This document shows positions 44,185 through 52,831 of a stretch of 64,000 nt of DNA, piece by piece; position 1 is the stretch's first letter, and every line of letters begins with the position of its first letter. Both the position numbers and the translations under genes were made by a program. The notes beneath the pieces were generated by a model. The model saw only the letters and a program-made list of their open reading frames with translations. It was not told the origin of the DNA and did no database searches. Source of the DNA: Methyloversatilis sp. (GTDB lineage Bacteria > Pseudomonadota > Gammaproteobacteria > Burkholderiales > Rhodocyclaceae); assembly GCF_030698125.1 (NCBI RefSeq), contig NZ_JAUYNV010000019.1, positions 1-64,000 of the forward strand, read 5' to 3'.

Positions 44185-44934
44185 TCAGGCCGGCTCGCAC
44201 GCGTACTGGCGCGACATGTCCTGCTTCATCTGGTCGTACAGCGGCTGCATGAAGGGCGGCAGGTGTGCCATCAACTCGGTGCGGTAGATGACCGAAGGCA
44301 CCCGCTTGCCGCGATGTTCGATCGCCCGGCCGATCAGATGGATGCGGAAACCCAGCGCCGACAGGTGTCGCGCCAGCCGCGCTTCGGTAAGCGTGAACAG
44401 GTGTTCGATGCCGTGCAGTTCCGCGGCCACGAGCAGGCCCAGATACAGGCCGACCGGTATGTACGGGAAGCGCGGCTGATCGCGCGTGCCCATGTCTTCT
44501 TCGGAAATTGCCATCGGGCTGCCGCTGTCGCCCTTGCGCTTGCGGTAATCGGACAACACCGCCAGGCGCGAAATTTCGACCATGGCGCGTCGATCCACCT
44601 TTGCCGGATCGATGATCGACCGGTCTATGGCGTCGGTGCAGAGATTTTCGAATGGCAGCAGCTTTTCCGGCGTATCGGGGTCGCACTGGACCAATCGGAC
44701 ACAGCCAACGATGCGGCCGTGTGCCTGTGCGCGCAGCGCAATGTGCAGTGACCGCGCATCGTAGCTGTCGGTTTCCTGGTGTTCGGGATTGGTGTTTTCG
44801 TAGCCAAGCTCTTCGCAATACACCGCGTGCCTGACGCGAAACACCTCGTGCTTGAGTTCGTCGGTGACGGCCGCTTCCACCGAGAAATACTTGGCGAAAT
44901 TATCTTTTAGGTTTCCGACTTCGAGCAGAAACAT
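44185..44934 (-). CDS. PEP-CTERM/exosortase-associated acyltransferase (N-acyl amino acid synthase type)
   Basis: A 249-residue GNAT-fold/autoinducer-synthase-like acyltransferase. The segments VFRVRHAVYCEELGYE near residue 33, IVGCVRLVQ near 75, MVEISRLAVLSDYRKR near 117 and LGLLVAAELHGIEHLF fit the family that occurs with exosortase loci and that has been shown to make long-chain N-acyl amino acids from environmental DNA clones. It acts on acyl-ACP or acyl-CoA and an amino acid in the cytoplasm. It follows the LolA-like gene by 60 bases on the minus strand. Confidence 0.88.
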   Translation of the reverse strand: MFLLEVGNLKDNFAKYFSVEAAVTDELKHEVFRVRHAVYCEELGYENTNPEHQETDSYDARSLHIALRAQAHGRIVGCVRLVQCDPDTPEKLLPFENLCTDAIDRSIIDPAKVDRRAMVEISRLAVLSDYRKRKGDSGSPMAISEEDMGTRDQPRFPYIPVGLYLGLLVAAELHGIEHLFTLTEARLARHLSALGFRIHLIGRAIEHRGKRVPSVIYRTELMAHLPPFMQPLYDQMKQDMSRQYACEPA

Positions 44935-44994
44935 GATGATCTGACCACGAAAGACGACGCTGGATCCGTTCCGCGACGTAACGGCAGGATGCGG

Positions 44995-45816
44995 CTACTC
45001 CACCTTCTTCAGATATTCCTTCGTGAATATCTTGTCCGGGAGTTCGCGCAACTGCAATGCACTGTATTCAAGCACAGATTGATCGCCTTCCCTGAGGGCA
45101 TCCTGCATGACCAGCCGCGTCGGGCGCAATTTTCCGCCCAAGGTCTTGTACTCGTCATATACGCAGGTTTTCAGAAGTTTTCCCGAAAGTGAATAAAACT
45201 CGGCCTTGTGTGGCGCGCCATTGCTCACACGGACCCAGTACAGCACGCGTGCATAGGTCACCGAGCGATCCACTGCCGTGAGCTCCAGCGCATGGTGATC
45301 GGCGCCGTCAATCTTCTCGACGCCGATCAGTCTCGGCGTGTAGTCACCGGAAAAATTGGCGCGCGCAAGATCACCGTTGGCCACCTGACCTGTCAGACGC
45401 TGAGCGAGGGAGAGGCGTACGGGTTGCGATACCGTCGGCAGGAATGCCCACAGGTCACGTTCTTTCATCAACAGTATCTGCCCGCGCTCGGACGCCGGTT
45501 CCATGGTCTGGATGATCGTGTTGCTGCTGCCCTTGGACAGAATCCTGAACTTGCGGAATTCTTCACCGCTCGAGCTTTTTGACGTGATGCTGACTTCGAC
45601 CTGGAAGGCCTCGCGCGGGAAGCGGATCGTGTCGGCCTTTTCCACTATACTCGCGGCATCCTGAGCAAAGGCAGGCTGGGCAACAAGAAATGCCGAACCC
45701 AATGCGACCGAAGCGAGTACGCAGCGAGCAAGCGATGCCAGGCGATTCGGGGCTGCAGCAGCGCGCAATGAGCGTGTCGGTCGTGCAGCCAGACGGATGC
45801 AGGAAAGCAATGCCAT
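44995..45816 (-). CDS. LolA-like outer-membrane lipoprotein-sorting protein
   Basis: A 273-residue periplasmic protein of the LolA/LppX-like (DUF4292-type, 'outer membrane lipoprotein-sorting') group. A long signal region ends in LVAQPAFAQ, followed by the half-barrel with IVEKADTIRFPREAFQVEVSI, ERDLWAFLPTVSQPVRLS, KIDGADHHALEL and LPDKIFTKEYLKKVE at the end. Such carriers ferry hydrophobic molecules across the periplasm. It is divergent from the ABC ATPase gene 54 bases away and upstream of the acyltransferase, so it may carry that enzyme's lipid product. Confidence 0.87.
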   Translation of the reverse strand: MALLSCIRLAARPTRSLRAAAAPNRLASLARCVLASVALGSAFLVAQPAFAQDAASIVEKADTIRFPREAFQVEVSITSKSSSGEEFRKFRILSKGSSNTIIQTMEPASERGQILLMKERDLWAFLPTVSQPVRLSLAQRLTGQVANGDLARANFSGDYTPRLIGVEKIDGADHHALELTAVDRSVTYARVLYWVRVSNGAPHKAEFYSLSGKLLKTCVYDEYKTLGGKLRPTRLVMQDALREGDQSVLEYSALQLRELPDKIFTKEYLKKVE

Positions 45817-45870
45817 TCGTGATGTCTCCAGTGGCGGGCGTCTCGCCCTCAACTCTAGCCGGGCGTATTG

Positions 45871-46620
45871 ATGAATAACGTCGTCCAGATCCGGAACGTG
45901 AGCCGCAGTTACATGCTGGGCGGCCAGCTGGTGACCGCATTGAAGAGTATCACGCTCGATATTGAGGACGGCGTGTTCATCGCCATCGCCGGTCCCTCCG
46001 GCAGCGGCAAGTCGACCTTGCTCAATCTGATCGGTTGCATCGATACGCCGACCAGCGGGCAGATACTGATCAACGGTCAGGATGTGTCCGGCCAGACGCC
46101 GGATCAGCTGGCCGGGCTGCGCGCACGCACCATCGGTTTCATATTCCAGACCTTCAATCTGCTGCCGGTACTCACCGCCTACGAGAACGTCGAATATCCG
46201 TTGCTTCAGTTGCCGGAAGTCGGCAAGGAAGAACGTGACCGGCGCGTCCGCTATTTCCTGGACGTGGTCGGACTGGGCAAAAAGATGAATAATCGACCGA
46301 ACGAATTGTCGGGCGGCCAGCGCCAGCGTGTGGCGATCGCCCGGGCGCTGGCCGCGCAGCCCGCTATCGTGCTGGCAGACGAACCGACCGCCAACCTCGA
46401 TCGCAAGACGGGTGACGCCATTCTTGAATTGATGCGTGAGATCAACCGTACCTTGAAAACAACCTTCATTTTTTCCACACACGACAAGCGCGTCATGTCG
46501 ATGGCCGACCGTCTGGTCCGCATCGAGGACGGCGAATTGACCGCACTGGGTGTTCAGAAATCGCCGGGTGAGTGGTCATATGTCAAGCCGCCGAAGCCGG
46601 CTGCCGACAAGGCGGCGTGA
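45871..46620 (+). CDS. LolD/MacB-type ABC transporter ATPase
   Basis: A 249-residue ABC ATPase. Walker A is [11 protein letters not shown] near residue 43, Q-loop [10 protein letters not shown], signature [15 protein letters not shown] near 145, Walker [14 protein letters not shown] and H-loop FSTHDKR. It belongs to the o228/MacB group that works with FtsX-type permeases. No permease is adjacent, but two FtsX-type permease genes lie at 53.8 and 55.1 kb on the same strand and are the likely partners. The ATG at 45871 is preferred over the preceding TTG. Confidence 0.92.
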   Translation: MNNVVQIRNVSRSYMLGGQLVTALKSITLDIEDGVFIAIAGPSGSGKSTLLNLIGCIDTPTSGQILINGQDVSGQTPDQLAGLRARTIGFIFQTFNLLPVLTAYENVEYPLLQLPEVGKEERDRRVRYFLDVVGLGKKMNNRPNELSGGQRQRVAIARALAAQPAIVLADEPTANLDRKTGDAILELMREINRTLKTTFIFSTHDKRVMSMADRLVRIEDGELTALGVQKSPGEWSYVKPPKPAADKAA

Positions 46621-48020
46621 TGATGTCCCGAGTCATGCTCCCGATGAAGCGGAATGCGGTCATTCCATCGCTGGTCGTCGCGCTGCTTGTCGCGTTTCCC
46701 GCTGTGCATGCCGCAGATCCGCTGGACGACCTCTTCCTCGACGCACCGGCGTCCGACACGCCTGGGAAGCCGGACGCAGGGGGTTCATTGCCTGATCTGG
46801 GCGAAGCGTCTGCGCCCGCGACTTCCGGCTGGAAAGGATTCACCCAGTTCGAACTGGCCCGTACGGTCGCCGGCGAAAGCCACTGGTCGAAGGCGCGCTG
46901 GCGCAACGAGCTGGGGCGCAGCGGCAGTTTCGGGCAGGGCATCAAGTGGAAGGCCTTCGGCCGCGTCGATTACGATTTCGCCTATGGTTGGGAAGACGAC
47001 TTCTACAACGCGAATGTGCGCGACGACAAGCGCAGCGAGTTCCAGTGGCGCGAAGTGTTCGTTGATGTGCCGCTGGGCAATATGGAACTCCGGCTCGGAC
47101 GCCAGCACATCGTGTGGGGCGAAATGGTCGGTCTTTTCTTCGCCGATGTCGTGTCGGCCAAGGACACCCGCGAATTCTTCAACCCTGAATTCGACCAGCT
47201 GCGCATTCCACAGTGGGCAGCGCGCGCCGAGTACTTCATGGGCAACGTGCACGCCGAAGTCGTGTGGATACCCTACGTCAGCGTCGACAACATCGGGCGT
47301 TTCGGTGGCGACTATTACCCTGTCCAGCCGGAAATCTCCGGGCTGACAGCCGTGTACAACGATCAGGTGCGACCGGATCGCAAGTTGAGCAACTCGAACT
47401 ACGGTCTGCGCGTCAGCGCGCTGATGAAGGGCTGGGACCTGTCGGCGTTCTATTACCGCAGCCTGGACGTCAATCCGACCTTCGCCCGCCAGATCGTCGG
47501 TCCGACCGCGGTGTATACGCCGGAACACGACTGGATACATCAGTATGGTTCCACGCTGAGCAAGGACTTCGGCCGGGTATTGCTGCGCGCCGAAGGCGTG
47601 CTGACGCTGGATCGTCGCGCGCCGACGTCGTTGCCCGGCGCGGATGGCCTGGTCAAGCAGAACATGGTCGACTACGCGGTCGGCCTCGACTTCCCGCTTG
47701 AGAACGAAGCGCGTTTCAACGTCCAGTACTTCGAGCGTTATCACAACGATCGCCCACCGGAGCTGCTGGCCTCCAGGCGCGAGAACGGCATGTCGCTGCT
47801 GTATCACCACAAGTTCGGCGAACGCGTGGAAGGCGAGGTGCTGTGGGTGCAGTCATTGGTGCGCAACGATTACATGTTCCGGCCGAAGGTCATCTGGCGC
47901 GTGCAGTCGAATCTGCGTGCCATGTTCGGCGCCGACCTTTTCGGCGGCAACTCGAATGGTTTCTTCGGTCGTTACGGCGAATCGGATCGCTACTACGGCG
48001 AAATGCGCTACTCATTCTGA
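46620..48020 (+). CDS. DUF1302-family outer-membrane protein
   Basis: A 466-residue protein with a signal peptide (NAVIPSLVVALLVAFPAVHAA), an Asp/Pro-rich linker and then a beta-barrel: WRNELGRSGSFGQG, EFQWREVFVDVPLGNMELRLGRQHIVWGE and a terminal MRYSF whose last Phe is a barrel-insertion signal. DUF1302/alginate-export-like porins often sit beside LolA-like carriers and MMPL or FtsX transporters. The start overlaps the ATPase stop (TGATG), so it is coupled to it and may be the outer-membrane end of that export path. Confidence 0.88.
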   Translation: MMSRVMLPMKRNAVIPSLVVALLVAFPAVHAADPLDDLFLDAPASDTPGKPDAGGSLPDLGEASAPATSGWKGFTQFELARTVAGESHWSKARWRNELGRSGSFGQGIKWKAFGRVDYDFAYGWEDDFYNANVRDDKRSEFQWREVFVDVPLGNMELRLGRQHIVWGEMVGLFFADVVSAKDTREFFNPEFDQLRIPQWAARAEYFMGNVHAEVVWIPYVSVDNIGRFGGDYYPVQPEISGLTAVYNDQVRPDRKLSNSNYGLRVSALMKGWDLSAFYYRSLDVNPTFARQIVGPTAVYTPEHDWIHQYGSTLSKDFGRVLLRAEGVLTLDRRAPTSLPGADGLVKQNMVDYAVGLDFPLENEARFNVQYFERYHNDRPPELLASRRENGMSLLYHHKFGERVEGEVLWVQSLVRNDYMFRPKVIWRVQSNLRAMFGADLFGGNSNGFFGRYGESDRYYGEMRYSF

Positions 48021-48039
48021 GCCGAAAGCGGGGTCGTCA

Positions 48040-49173
48040 ATGCGAGTACTGATTACGGGGGGGGCTGGTTTCATCGGCTCGCATACTGCCGATGCGCTTC
48101 TCGCGTGTGGTCACAGCGTGCGTGCGCTCGACATACTCGATCCGCAGATACATGGAGAGGGCCGGCAGCGACCGGTCTACCTTGCGCCTGAAGTCGAGTT
48201 GATGGTCGGGGACGTGTGCGATGCAGCCGATGTCGCTCGCGCACTGGAAGGCGTGGATGCCGTGTTCCACTTCGCCTCATTGACCGGCGTCGGGCAAAGC
48301 ATGTACGACATGGCCCACTATGTGCGCGTGAATTGCCTCGGCACGACGACCCTGATCGAGGGCATCGTCAAGGGCGGACACACGCTCAAGCGCTTCCTGC
48401 TGTCGTCATCGCGGGCCATCTACGGCGAGGGCGCCTATCGGTGCGCCGAACATGGCGTGCAGTTTCCCGGCGCCCGTGCCCGGGAGCGTCTGCAGGCGGG
48501 CAGGTTCGCCATGCCCTGTCCGGTGTGCGGGGCTGACCTCGAAGTGATTCCGACGCCCGAAAACAAGCTGTCAGAGCCGTTTTCCGTCTACGCGATCACC
48601 AAGAAGCAGCAGGAGGATTACGTGCGGTACGCCGCATCGACCTTCGGTATCCCGGCCACCATCCTGCGTTACTTCAATGTGTTCGGCTCACGCCAGTCCT
48701 TGCGCAATCCCTACACAGGTGTGGTGTCGATCTTTTACTCGCGCATCTGCGCCGGTCAGCCGATCTCGGTCTACGAAGGCGGCCTGCCGGTGCGCGACTT
48801 CGTGCATGTATCGGATGTGGTGGCCGCCAACCTGCTGTCGCTCACGCAGGACGTGGCGCCCGGCGCCGTCTTCAATGTGGGTGCGGGGGTGTCCAGCACC
48901 ATCGCAGACATCGCGAATGCGCTCGCCCGCGCCGCCGGAAAGCCGGTATCGATGGAAGACAAGGGCGAGTTCAGGGTGGGCGACATCTTCGGCTGTGTTG
49001 CAGATCTGAGTAACTCCCGCGCGCAACTCGGCTACGTGCCGGCCTGCACACTCGATTCCGGCATGGCCGAGTTCGAGTCATGGGCGCGTACTCAGGCATC
49101 CGAAGACCGTTATCTACAGACGGTGTCCGAGCTGACCCGTTTCGGTTTGTTCGGCCGCGCCGGGAGCGCCTGA
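48040..49173 (+). CDS. NAD-dependent nucleotide-sugar epimerase/dehydratase (extended SDR)
   Basis: A 377-residue extended SDR enzyme. NAD-binding VLITGGAGFIGSHT at the start, FHFASLTGVGQS, the catalytic Ser region LLSSSRAIYGEG and YxxxK as YAITKK near residue 188. Between the Ser and Tyr regions it carries an insert of ~45 residues with four Cys/His candidates (YRCAEHG and MPCPVCGADLEV), which could form a zinc ribbon. It most likely epimerises or dehydrates a UDP- or dTDP-sugar for the next gene, a glycosyltransferase whose start overlaps its stop (TGATG). Confidence 0.88.
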   Translation: MRVLITGGAGFIGSHTADALLACGHSVRALDILDPQIHGEGRQRPVYLAPEVELMVGDVCDAADVARALEGVDAVFHFASLTGVGQSMYDMAHYVRVNCLGTTTLIEGIVKGGHTLKRFLLSSSRAIYGEGAYRCAEHGVQFPGARARERLQAGRFAMPCPVCGADLEVIPTPENKLSEPFSVYAITKKQQEDYVRYAASTFGIPATILRYFNVFGSRQSLRNPYTGVVSIFYSRICAGQPISVYEGGLPVRDFVHVSDVVAANLLSLTQDVAPGAVFNVGAGVSSTIADIANALARAAGKPVSMEDKGEFRVGDIFGCVADLSNSRAQLGYVPACTLDSGMAEFESWARTQASEDRYLQTVSELTRFGLFGRAGSA

Positions 49174-50378
49174 TGGCTGAGCGCCGCCGCGTGCTGTTCG
49201 TGGCGGAAGCAGTCTCGCTTGCGCATGTTGCGCGCCCGGTCGTGCTCGCTCAGGCGCTCGCGCCCGCGTGCGATGTCAGCATTGCGTCGGCCGGGGCGTT
49301 TGACCTGTGCCTGCGCGGTACAGATCTGGCGCGTGTCGGTCTCGACAGCATTGCGCCCGCGCTTTTCCTTGAACGTCTCGCTGAAGGCGCGCCTTTGTAC
49401 ACTCAGGCCGAACTTGCGCGATACATCGAACAGGACGTCGAGTTGCTCCAACGACAGAAGCCGGATGTCGTGGTGGGTGATTTTCGCCTGTCGCTCAGCG
49501 TATCGGCGCGGGTGGCGGGCATCCCCTACATGGCGCTGTGCAATGCGCACTGGAGTCCGTGGTCCGTGCACCGGCGCTTTCCTCTGCCCGACATCACGCT
49601 CACCCGTCTGCTCGGCCCGGCCCTGGCAACGCCCATCTTCCAGATGGCGCAGCCCATCGCGTTTCGCCTGCATGCAAGACCGCTGAATGCGCTGCGGCGC
49701 AAGCACGGCTTGTCGACCTTTCCGGATGTCCGCTACGCTTATACCGACGGCGATTTCACGTTGTATGCCGATACGCCGTCTCTGGTGCCGGTCACAGCCG
49801 ACTGTCCGTCGAATCATCATTTCATCGGCCCCATCGTCTGGTCACCGGATACGCCGCTGCCCGAGTGGTGGACGCAGATTCCCGATGGGCCGCTGGCTTA
49901 CCTGACGCTGGGTTCGACCGGACGCGTCGACCTGCTGCCGATGTTGTTCGATGTGCTCGAACGGCAAGGCGTGCAGTGCATGACGGCCACCGCCGGTCGT
50001 TCGAACGTTGCGGTCAGCAGTGCCTCGTGTTTCGTCGCGGATTATCTGCCCGGTGCTTCAGCCGCAGCGCGCGCGGACTTCGTCATCTGCAATGGTGGCA
50101 GCGCGACCGTCTATCAGGCGCTGTCTGAGGGGCGGCCGGTGATCGGCATCTGTTCGAACATGGATCAGTTCCTTACCATGTCGCGGGTGCAGGATGCCGG
50201 CGCCGGCATTTGCCTGCGTGCGGGTACGGTGAAACAGGATGAGTTGCAGGTCGCGGTTGACCGCATGGTCCGGGACCCGGGTTTCGCCACTGCAGCCGGG
50301 CGCGTGCGCGCTGATTTTTCAGGTTTCGTTGCCGGCAAACGGCTGAACGATCTGATCGGCACGATCCTCAAGGCCTGA
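49173..50378 (+). CDS. GT1-like (UGT/MGT-type) glycosyltransferase
   Basis: A 401-residue GT-B glycosyltransferase similar to macrolide/sterol UDP-glycosyltransferases. It starts RRRVLFVAEAVSLAHVARPVVLA with the conserved acceptor-side His, and the donor half has PLAYLTLGSTGRVDLL and the signature CNGGSATVYQALSEGRPVIGI near residue 315, then MDQFLTMSR. GT1 enzymes usually glycosylate small lipophilic acceptors, which fits the nearby acyl-amino-acid and export genes better than polysaccharide synthesis. A strong terminator follows. Confidence 0.88.
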   Translation: MAERRRVLFVAEAVSLAHVARPVVLAQALAPACDVSIASAGAFDLCLRGTDLARVGLDSIAPALFLERLAEGAPLYTQAELARYIEQDVELLQRQKPDVVVGDFRLSLSVSARVAGIPYMALCNAHWSPWSVHRRFPLPDITLTRLLGPALATPIFQMAQPIAFRLHARPLNALRRKHGLSTFPDVRYAYTDGDFTLYADTPSLVPVTADCPSNHHFIGPIVWSPDTPLPEWWTQIPDGPLAYLTLGSTGRVDLLPMLFDVLERQGVQCMTATAGRSNVAVSSASCFVADYLPGASAAARADFVICNGGSATVYQALSEGRPVIGICSNMDQFLTMSRVQDAGAGICLRAGTVKQDELQVAVDRMVRDPGFATAAGRVRADFSGFVAGKRLNDLIGTILKA

Positions 50379-50428
50379 AAAGCGCGCCTTCAACCTCGCT
50401 TCAAGCGCCATTGTTCATTGTGTCAGGA

Positions 50429-50466
50429 CGAAAAAAAAACGGGAGCGAAAGCTCCCGTTTTTTTCG
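50429..50466. terminator. Bidirectional Rho-independent terminator
   Basis: ACGGGAGC-GAAA-GCTCCCGT with a long A-tract on the left and a T-tract on the right (whole structure CGA9...T7CG). It serves the glycosyltransferase gene on the plus strand and the PEP-CTERM gene on the minus strand. Confidence 0.95.
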
Positions 50467-50481
50467 ATCGGCTTTGACCGA

Positions 50482-51528
50482 TCAGGCCTTGCGGCGACGT
50501 GCCAGGCTGAGGGCGCCCAGAGCGAGGCCAGCCAGAGCCAGCGTGCCGGGTTCCGGAACACGTTGTTGTACCGGGCCGTTCGGGTCGGTCTGGAACAGGA
50601 TGTCCGGGCCAGCTGCAACCAGGCCGCCGGGGCCAAACGACGTGCCGCCGTTGGTCGTGCCGACGTCCGGGATGATCGTGCCGCCGATGAAGGTTTCCGA
50701 CGGATCAACCGACGTGAAGGGCAGGTTCTGATTGATGTTGGAAATCAGGAACTCGATCAGCTGACCATTCCAGAAGGAATTGTCGTAGGTCGTCGGAACA
50801 ACCGACAACAGGTCGATGATCGGCGTGCTGCCGCTGCCGGTCACACTCGGCGTTGCGGACAACGCTGACACACCATTCGACGCGTCACCATCACCACCCA
50901 GCGGAAAGATGCCTGCGCCGGTCGCGAAACTCGAGAATACGCCGGCTTGTGACGCGGCCGGAGCGACCTTGCCTTCAAATACCATGAGGCCGTCAGAGAA
51001 ACCGAGGCCGGAAGCGTAGTTGGAAGCGACTGCACCGCCTGCATCCAGATCCTGCACGTAGATGCGGAAGTAGTTCGTCGTCTGGACGGCAGCGAAGTCG
51101 AAGAATGCCTGATTGGTCGGGAACGTCGATGCTGCACCAACGATTTCCGTGTAAGCCAGTTCAAACGTCACTTCGTACTTGCCTGCGGTACTGCCGGCAC
51201 CGGTCCAGAGACCCGAGGTGGCTGCGCCCGTTCCGTCCTGGAACAGATTCAGACGACCTTGCGAATAAACCGTGAAGGCATTGCCAACCAGCGGCGTGCC
51301 TGCGGTGGTGAGATTGGTGCCGAGCACGCCGTCATTCGTACCATTTACAAGCTTGACAAACGCTTCATTGCCGCCTTGAGCCAGCACCGGCGACGGTGCC
51401 CAGTCGAACGACGTGATGCCGCTGACGACGCCGTTCGGCGTTGTGACACTGATCGGCGCAGCGTGCGCCGCAACCGAGAACGCACTGGCGATTGCCACAG
51501 CGATCGCAATTTTCGAGAACTTGATCAT
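50482..51528 (-). CDS. PEP-CTERM protein, PepA-like flocculation protein candidate
   Basis: A 348-residue exported protein, signal peptide MIKFSKIAIAVAIASAFSVAAHA, a beta-rich Gly/Thr/Asn-rich mature domain (FDWAPSPVLAQGG, FTVYSQGRLNLFQDG, FRIYVQDLDAGG) and the sorting signal PEPGTLA-helix-LARRRKA. The sequence and length resemble PepA, the PEP-CTERM protein needed for floc formation in Zoogloea; this is my recollection and not a search result. A near-perfect sigma-54 promoter precedes it, as PepA-type control would need. Exosortase should cut the tail and release it to the matrix. GGAG precedes the ATG. Confidence 0.88.
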   Translation of the reverse strand: MIKFSKIAIAVAIASAFSVAAHAAPISVTTPNGVVSGITSFDWAPSPVLAQGGNEAFVKLVNGTNDGVLGTNLTTAGTPLVGNAFTVYSQGRLNLFQDGTGAATSGLWTGAGSTAGKYEVTFELAYTEIVGAASTFPTNQAFFDFAAVQTTNYFRIYVQDLDAGGAVASNYASGLGFSDGLMVFEGKVAPAASQAGVFSSFATGAGIFPLGGDGDASNGVSALSATPSVTGSGSTPIIDLLSVVPTTYDNSFWNGQLIEFLISNINQNLPFTSVDPSETFIGGTIIPDVGTTNGGTSFGPGGLVAAGPDILFQTDPNGPVQQRVPEPGTLALAGLALGALSLARRRKA

Positions 51529-51573
51529 TTTTTAACTCCGACTGGTTGGTTACTGAACCCACGGAACTACTAA

Positions 51574-51590
51574 AGCAATCACCGGGCCAG
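51574..51590 (-). promoter_or_regulatory. Sigma-54 (RpoN) promoter for PEP-CTERM gene
   Basis: On the minus strand CTGGCCCGGTGATTGCT matches YTGGCACGRNNNTTGCW at 16 of 17 positions (A to C in the -24 box). Transcription would begin near 51563, ~35 bases before the ATG. An AT-rich stretch (51590-51650) lies upstream. Confidence 0.82.
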
Positions 51591-51736
51591 TTTTTAACGA
51601 GTTACATAAGAGTATGAATATAAAAGGGTTTATTTTAAATAATTCGGGATCGACGCGTGCCCGTTCAAGTGCTGATCGGGATTTGTAAAGTATTCCGACA
51701 GCGCTGGCGTATCCGCTCGCCCGGTGCGCGAAGTGC

Positions 51737-52804
51737 TCAGTTCGACTCTGGCCGAAGGCGCTGCACGGATTTGCGCAGGGAACGTCCCGGCGCGCTGCGA
51801 GACCGGCCCACGCGGCAGAGCCAGGACGCGCGATCCAGATCAGTCCTGCCGAGCATGGATTCGAGCGAGTCGCTCAGCGCGCGAGCGCTGGTCAGTGCGC
51901 TGTCGGACGTTGTGAAGCGCAGCCCGCTGCGCGTGTAGTGACTGAAAATGAGGGGTGTCATTTCCGGTTGATGCTGCAGGCCAAGTTGCTCACAGCTCAG
52001 CCAGAAGCGCTGAACCGCGGCCCCGGCGGCCACCCTCTGCTCGATTGTCGTCATGGGCTCCGGCGCGATCAGGCAGGCATGTGCCGAGCACGCAATGCCG
52101 GGAATCAGGTCGAGCTGGATGCGGGGCGCGAACGTACCGGCGAGCCACGCGTTAAAAAACTCGACACGCGACCAGCTGTGCATGACCCACTTCATCATTT
52201 TCGCCGTCATCGGATCCACACCGACCGCCGCTTCGGGGATGCGGTCCTCGCTGAACCGCGCGCCCCATTCGATGACCCGCTTGTGCACCTCGTACGCCTC
52301 GCGGATGGTCAGGCGGATCTTGGCATTGGCGAAGTTCAGGCGGGCGATCGACCATCGCTCCGATCTTGATTCGAACCAGCGCACCCTGAACGGATAGGCG
52401 GCGGTTTCGAGGGCGGTGCGCTCGGCACTCGTCAGCGGCGCGCCAGGCATCGGGCGTCGCTGAACGCTCCGTCGCTCTATATATGCAAGGAGTGGATCTT
52501 CCGTCAGCGTCGGGTCCGGCTGCAGTCGTACGTCGTACAGCAAATGGGTGTCCGGCGTTCCGGCGCGCCGTGTCCAGGCGGCGTTCAGGCCATGCCGGGT
52601 GGCGGCGATGCGCAGTGTTTCAAGCAGTGCGCCGTGCGCAAGCTGGCTGGCGTGGCCTTCGAGGTCATACACGCAGTCGTGTCGCGTGTCGAAGCCGTGG
52701 ATCAGGACATGGTCGTCGGCGAGGATTTCGAAGCGCCAGGGCTGGGTGTTGTCGCCGCTGGGCGCCCAGCGGGCGAGGTCGAGGATCTGTTCGATGACGC
52801 GCAT
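51737..52804 (-). CDS. Nitroreductase-family protein
   Basis: A 355-residue protein of the nitroreductase (FMN-dependent) superfamily, longer than the usual ~200-250. It begins VIEQILDLARWAPSGDNTQPWRFEI, the typical FMN-binding opening with Arg/Ser/Asn residues, and has a late GAAVQRFWLSCEQLGLQHQPEM segment. Related proteins act as oxidoreductases or, with E1-like partners, in tailoring of small molecules. It lies 27 bases after the ThiF-like gene on the same strand, so the two likely work together. Confidence 0.85.
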   Translation of the reverse strand: MRVIEQILDLARWAPSGDNTQPWRFEILADDHVLIHGFDTRHDCVYDLEGHASQLAHGALLETLRIAATRHGLNAAWTRRAGTPDTHLLYDVRLQPDPTLTEDPLLAYIERRSVQRRPMPGAPLTSAERTALETAAYPFRVRWFESRSERWSIARLNFANAKIRLTIREAYEVHKRVIEWGARFSEDRIPEAAVGVDPMTAKMMKWVMHSWSRVEFFNAWLAGTFAPRIQLDLIPGIACSAHACLIAPEPMTTIEQRVAAGAAVQRFWLSCEQLGLQHQPEMTPLIFSHYTRSGLRFTTSDSALTSARALSDSLESMLGRTDLDRASWLCRVGRSRSAPGRSLRKSVQRLRPESN

Positions 52805-52831
52805 GGGAAGTGCCTCGCGTTGGATGAGGTG

